From JALYUM01 sp036688685 (GTDB lineage: Bacteria > Pseudomonadota > Gammaproteobacteria > Burkholderiales > Burkholderiaceae_D): a DNA stretch of 64,000 bases. Positions 61,345 through 64,000 of this stretch are shown here, in pieces. Made by a program: the position numbers and the translations under genes. Numbering within the stretch: position 1 is the stretch's first letter; every line of letters starts with the position of its first letter. The stretch spans positions 1-64,000 of the forward strand of contig NZ_JAQQPS010000013.1 of assembly GCF_036688685.1 (NCBI RefSeq). The letters run 5' to 3'. Below the pieces are notes generated by a model. The model was not told the DNA's origin. It saw only the letters and a list, made by a program, of their open reading frames with translations, and made no database searches.

Positions 61345-62892
61345 TCAGGTTTTGAAGAATGCCACCGCCTCTTTCAAGCGTCGGGTTTGCTCTTCGAGTG
61401 ACCCGGCCGCCGCCGCCGCCTCTTCGACCAGGGCGGCATTTTGCTGTGTCACCTGGTCCATTTGCGAAATGGCCAGGTTGACTTCGTGGATGCCGGAATT
61501 TTGCTCGCCGGTAGCGGCTGAAATTTCACTCGTGAGGGTGGTCAGCTGGCGCACCGCATCGAGCACCTCGTCCATGGCGCCGCCGGCCCGGTCAACCAGG
61601 ACCGAACCCGCATTCACGCGCGTCACGGACTCGCCGATCAAGACCTTGATTTCCCTGGCTGCGGTGGCGCTGCGCTGGGCCAGATTACGCACTTCGCTGG
61701 CGACCACGGCGAAGCCGCGCCCCTGCTCGCCGGCACGGGCCGCTTCGACTGCCGCGTTGAGCGCCAGAATATTGGTTTGAAACGCGATACCGTCAATCAC
61801 GCCGGTGATGTCGGCGATCATGTGCGAGCTCTCGGTAATGCCGCGCATGGTCTCGGTCACCTCGACCACCACCGCACTGCCACGCTGGGCAATGGCAGAG
61901 GTATCGTGCGCCAATTTGCCGGCTTGCATTGCGTTCTCTGAATTCTGCTGCACGGTGGAGGTCAGTTGTTCCATGCTGGAAGCCGTTTCCTCCAGTGCAG
62001 CGGCTTGCTGCTCGGTACGGGAAGAAAGATCGAGGTTGCCCGCGGCAATTTCGCTGGCGCCAACCTGGATGGTTTCGGTCGCATCGTGTATGCCGCCGAT
62101 AATGTCCAGCAGGCGCTGCTGCATCCGCTGCATTTCGGCGATCACGCTACCGGTGTCGCCCGGCCTCACAACCAGCGTCATGCTCAAGTCACCGCCGGCA
62201 ATGCGGGAAGCGATGTCGACCGCGTAATCCGGTTCACCGCCAAGGCTGTTGGTAATGTTACGCATAATGGCCAACATCATGGCAGACACCACGATCCCGA
62301 TCGTCCCCAGGATGGCGCCCAGTTTGATCAGCGTGTTGTAAAAATCGCTTTGCACGTCTTTCAAAAACACGCCGGACGCAAGCACCCAGTCCCAGTTTTC
62401 GTCGTAGATCACATAGGTGACCTTGGGGGTGCGGTTGTTGTCGTCGGTCCCAGCCAGGCGCCCCATGTAATTGACGAAGCCGCTCTTGCTGCTCTTCGCG
62501 ATTTTAATCATCTCGCGGTAGTAGAGCTTGCCGTCGCTATCTGTGCGCTCGCCAACATTTTTCCCGACAACATCTTTCGACGTGGGATGCATCAGCACCA
62601 CGGGGCGGCTGTCAAACACAAAAATATAATTGCCATGGTCGTAGCGCATCGCCGCAATCTGCTGCAGGGCGCGTTGCTGCGCCTCGGCCACGGTGATTTT
62701 GCCCGCCACAGCCTCGGCGGCGTAACGCTTGAGAATACCCTCGGCGGCTTCGACAACGTGCTGCAGGCCGGCGCGGCGTTCGTCGAGCATGGTCTGGCGT
62801 GTATTGAAGGCAGACCAGCCGGCCAGGATCAGTAAACCCACCCACATGACAGCCAGTGCCAACATCAATTTTGTCTTGATCGTCATCCGCAT
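61345..62892 (-). CDS. Methyl-accepting chemotaxis protein with sCache_2 sensor
   Basis: A 515-residue chemoreceptor. N-terminal helix (LMLALAVMWVGLLILAGW), a periplasmic single Cache domain (about 35-190; RYDHGNYIFVFDSRPVVLMH, GFVNYMGRLAG), a second helix, HAMP, and the signalling hairpin with the EVRNLAQRSATAAREIKVLI tip. sCache_2 domains often bind small organic acids or similar molecules. The start is ATG 62892 or ATG 62886. It lacks a C-terminal CheR tether. Confidence 0.9.
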   Translation of the reverse strand: MRMTIKTKLMLALAVMWVGLLILAGWSAFNTRQTMLDERRAGLQHVVEAAEGILKRYAAEAVAGKITVAEAQQRALQQIAAMRYDHGNYIFVFDSRPVVLMHPTSKDVVGKNVGERTDSDGKLYYREMIKIAKSSKSGFVNYMGRLAGTDDNNRTPKVTYVIYDENWDWVLASGVFLKDVQSDFYNTLIKLGAILGTIGIVVSAMMLAIMRNITNSLGGEPDYAVDIASRIAGGDLSMTLVVRPGDTGSVIAEMQRMQQRLLDIIGGIHDATETIQVGASEIAAGNLDLSSRTEQQAAALEETASSMEQLTSTVQQNSENAMQAGKLAHDTSAIAQRGSAVVVEVTETMRGITESSHMIADITGVIDGIAFQTNILALNAAVEAARAGEQGRGFAVVASEVRNLAQRSATAAREIKVLIGESVTRVNAGSVLVDRAGGAMDEVLDAVRQLTTLTSEISAATGEQNSGIHEVNLAISQMDQVTQQNAALVEEAAAAAGSLEEQTRRLKEAVAFFKT

Positions 62893-63056
62893 TCAATCGA
62901 TTCAGGATCAAAGCGGATTGCGCCTGGCGCCGCCCTGACCGGGGTTGGCCTTCCAGAATTTTCCAGGAGGCAACACCAACAGTAGGCGGCACCAGGGAGC
63001 GTGTCAATACTTGCTTCGACGCTGTTGCCACATGACCACGAAGCGCGACCATGCCG

Positions 63057-64000
63057 TCATTGCATCATCGTCCCCGCGTCGCGCCTGGCCGCCACCGCCT
63101 CAGTAATGCGCAGCAGGTCGTCCATCGCCAGCGGCTTGACCAGGTGCTCGGTGAATTGCGCGGCCTGGGTCAGGTAGCGGTCCTGGTCGCGACCCAGGCC
63201 GGTCAGCGCCACCAGCGGCAGCTGCTTGCCGCGCGCGGTGCCGCGGATGGTCAGCGCCACCTGGATGCCGCTGATGTCGGGCAGCCCCAGGTCGAGGAAA
63301 GCCAGGTCGAACGCCTGCTCGGCGGCCAGGCGCACCGCGTCGCGCCCGTTGAAAGCGGTGACGGCCTGGTGCCCCAGCGCGTCGAGCAGCGCCGCCAGGG
63401 TCTGGGCGCCGTCGGCGTTGTCGTCTACCACCAGCACTTTTAAACCGCGCGCCGGCGGCGTCGGTGTGGCGTGCGGCAGGGGCAGATCGGCTTGCGGGCG
63501 CCCCAGCGGCAAGCGCACCGTGAAACAGGCGCCCTGGCCCAGTCCGGCGCTGTGGACGGCCACGCTGCCGCCATGCAGTTCCACCAGTTGCCGCACCAGC
63601 GACAGGCCAATCCCGAGCCCGCCCTGGGCCTGCACGCCGGTCGGATTGACCTGCACGAACAAGTCGAAAATGTCACGCATCGCCTCTTCGGTCAGGCCGA
63701 TGCCCTGGTCGGCCACCTTGATCTCCACGTGCTTGCCGTTGGCGCGCGCCTGGATCGCCACCGGCGCGCCTCGCGGCGAGTATTTCGACGCATTCGTGAG
63801 CAAATTGGAAAACGCCTGCACCAGGCGCAGGGCGTCTGCATCGAGCCAGGCGTCCTCGTGGGGCAGCTCCACGCTGAGCGCTTGCCGGCGCGCATCGAGC
63901 AGCGGTTTGCTTGCCTCCACCGCCTGATCGATCACGTGGCGCAGCTGCACGCGGGCGCGCTCGATGGCCAGCTTGCCGGAACTGATGCGCCCCACTTCCA
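63057..64000 (-). CDS. Hybrid histidine kinase, C-terminal part (partial at right edge)
   Basis: The 5' end is beyond the window. Visible parts: end of the HisKA region (GRISSGKLAIERA), HATPase_c with N-box (FSNLLTNASKYSPRGA), G1 (VADQGIGLTEEAM) and GGLGIGLSLVRQLVELHGG, and a C-terminal receiver (about 125 residues) with VLVVDDNADGAQTL, the phosphoacceptor Asp in DLAFLDLGLPDISG and a conserved Lys in EHLVKPL. The gene would continue upstream through 64000. Confidence 0.85.
   Translation of the reverse strand, partial: EVGRISSGKLAIERARVQLRHVIDQAVEASKPLLDARRQALSVELPHEDAWLDADALRLVQAFSNLLTNASKYSPRGAPVAIQARANGKHVEIKVADQGIGLTEEAMRDIFDLFVQVNPTGVQAQGGLGIGLSLVRQLVELHGGSVAVHSAGLGQGACFTVRLPLGRPQADLPLPHATPTPPARGLKVLVVDDNADGAQTLAALLDALGHQAVTAFNGRDAVRLAAEQAFDLAFLDLGLPDISGIQVALTIRGTARGKQLPLVALTGLGRDQDRYLTQAAQFTEHLVKPLAMDDLLRITEAVAARRDAGTMMQ

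Overview
The window looks like a chromosomal segment of a high-GC betaproteobacterium, most likely Oxalobacteraceae (Massilia/Telluria/Duganella group). The reasons are the conserved blocks ftsK-lolA-rarA-serS opposite trxB, hemC-hemD-hemX-hemY opposite ppc, and nadE-glnB, together with a PEP-CTERM protein, a FinO/ProQ-domain protein and several chemoreceptors. The taxonomy is inferred from gene content and protein style, not from any search.

Left end (1-2.7 kb): an accessory patch. It holds the last codons of a probable transposase, a Sel1-repeat lipoprotein whose first half is visibly AT-richer than its second, a frameshifted partial paralogue of its C-terminal module, and a PAAR tip protein. 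This suggests a type VI secretion accessory locus.

2.7-8.4 kb: six tightly packed genes (GT2 glycosyltransferase, exported protein, ferritin-like diiron protein, GT-B glycosyltransferase, PAP2/inositolphosphotransferase-like membrane enzyme, fatty-acid desaturase). Four of the five junctions overlap. I read it as an uncharacterised glycolipid or lipid-modification operon and the best candidate here for an undescribed system.

8.4-16.3 kb: a row of hairpins including an inverted copy of a tRNA-Ser 3' end, then tRNA-Ser(CGA), serS, a small exported protein, rarA, lolA and ftsK on the minus strand, with trxB and an Smr protein leaving on the plus strand. 17-24.3 kb: a bacteriophytochrome kinase, a TRIC-type channel, glnB, nadE, a FemAB/GNAT-like protein and a TonB-like hypothetical protein.

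24.3-36 kb: a ZnuD-like receptor with a small CxxC protein, then a LysR regulator divergent from an apparent outer-to-inner membrane uptake operon (TonB-dependent receptor, alpha/beta hydrolase, complete branched-chain-type ABC transporter). 36-38.7 kb: a PEP-CTERM protein, a small exported protein and a PA-domain/HExxH protein.

38.7-52 kb is mostly housekeeping: ppa, the hem operon, ppc, a porin-like protein with a chemoreceptor, and rpoD with a long N-terminal extension and a structured leader. 52.3-64 kb: ProQ-like protein, RNase D-like exonuclease, two multihaem cytochromes, a PilU-like ATPase, a truncated RlmI, a DUF2807 protein, PCu(A)C chaperone, YaeQ, purU, a CurA-like reductase, a Cache chemoreceptor and the 3' end of a hybrid histidine kinase. 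Stretches without genes are short. The largest (51752-52291) holds the rpoD leader and promoter; 8361-8875 holds the hairpins, tRNA and its promoter.
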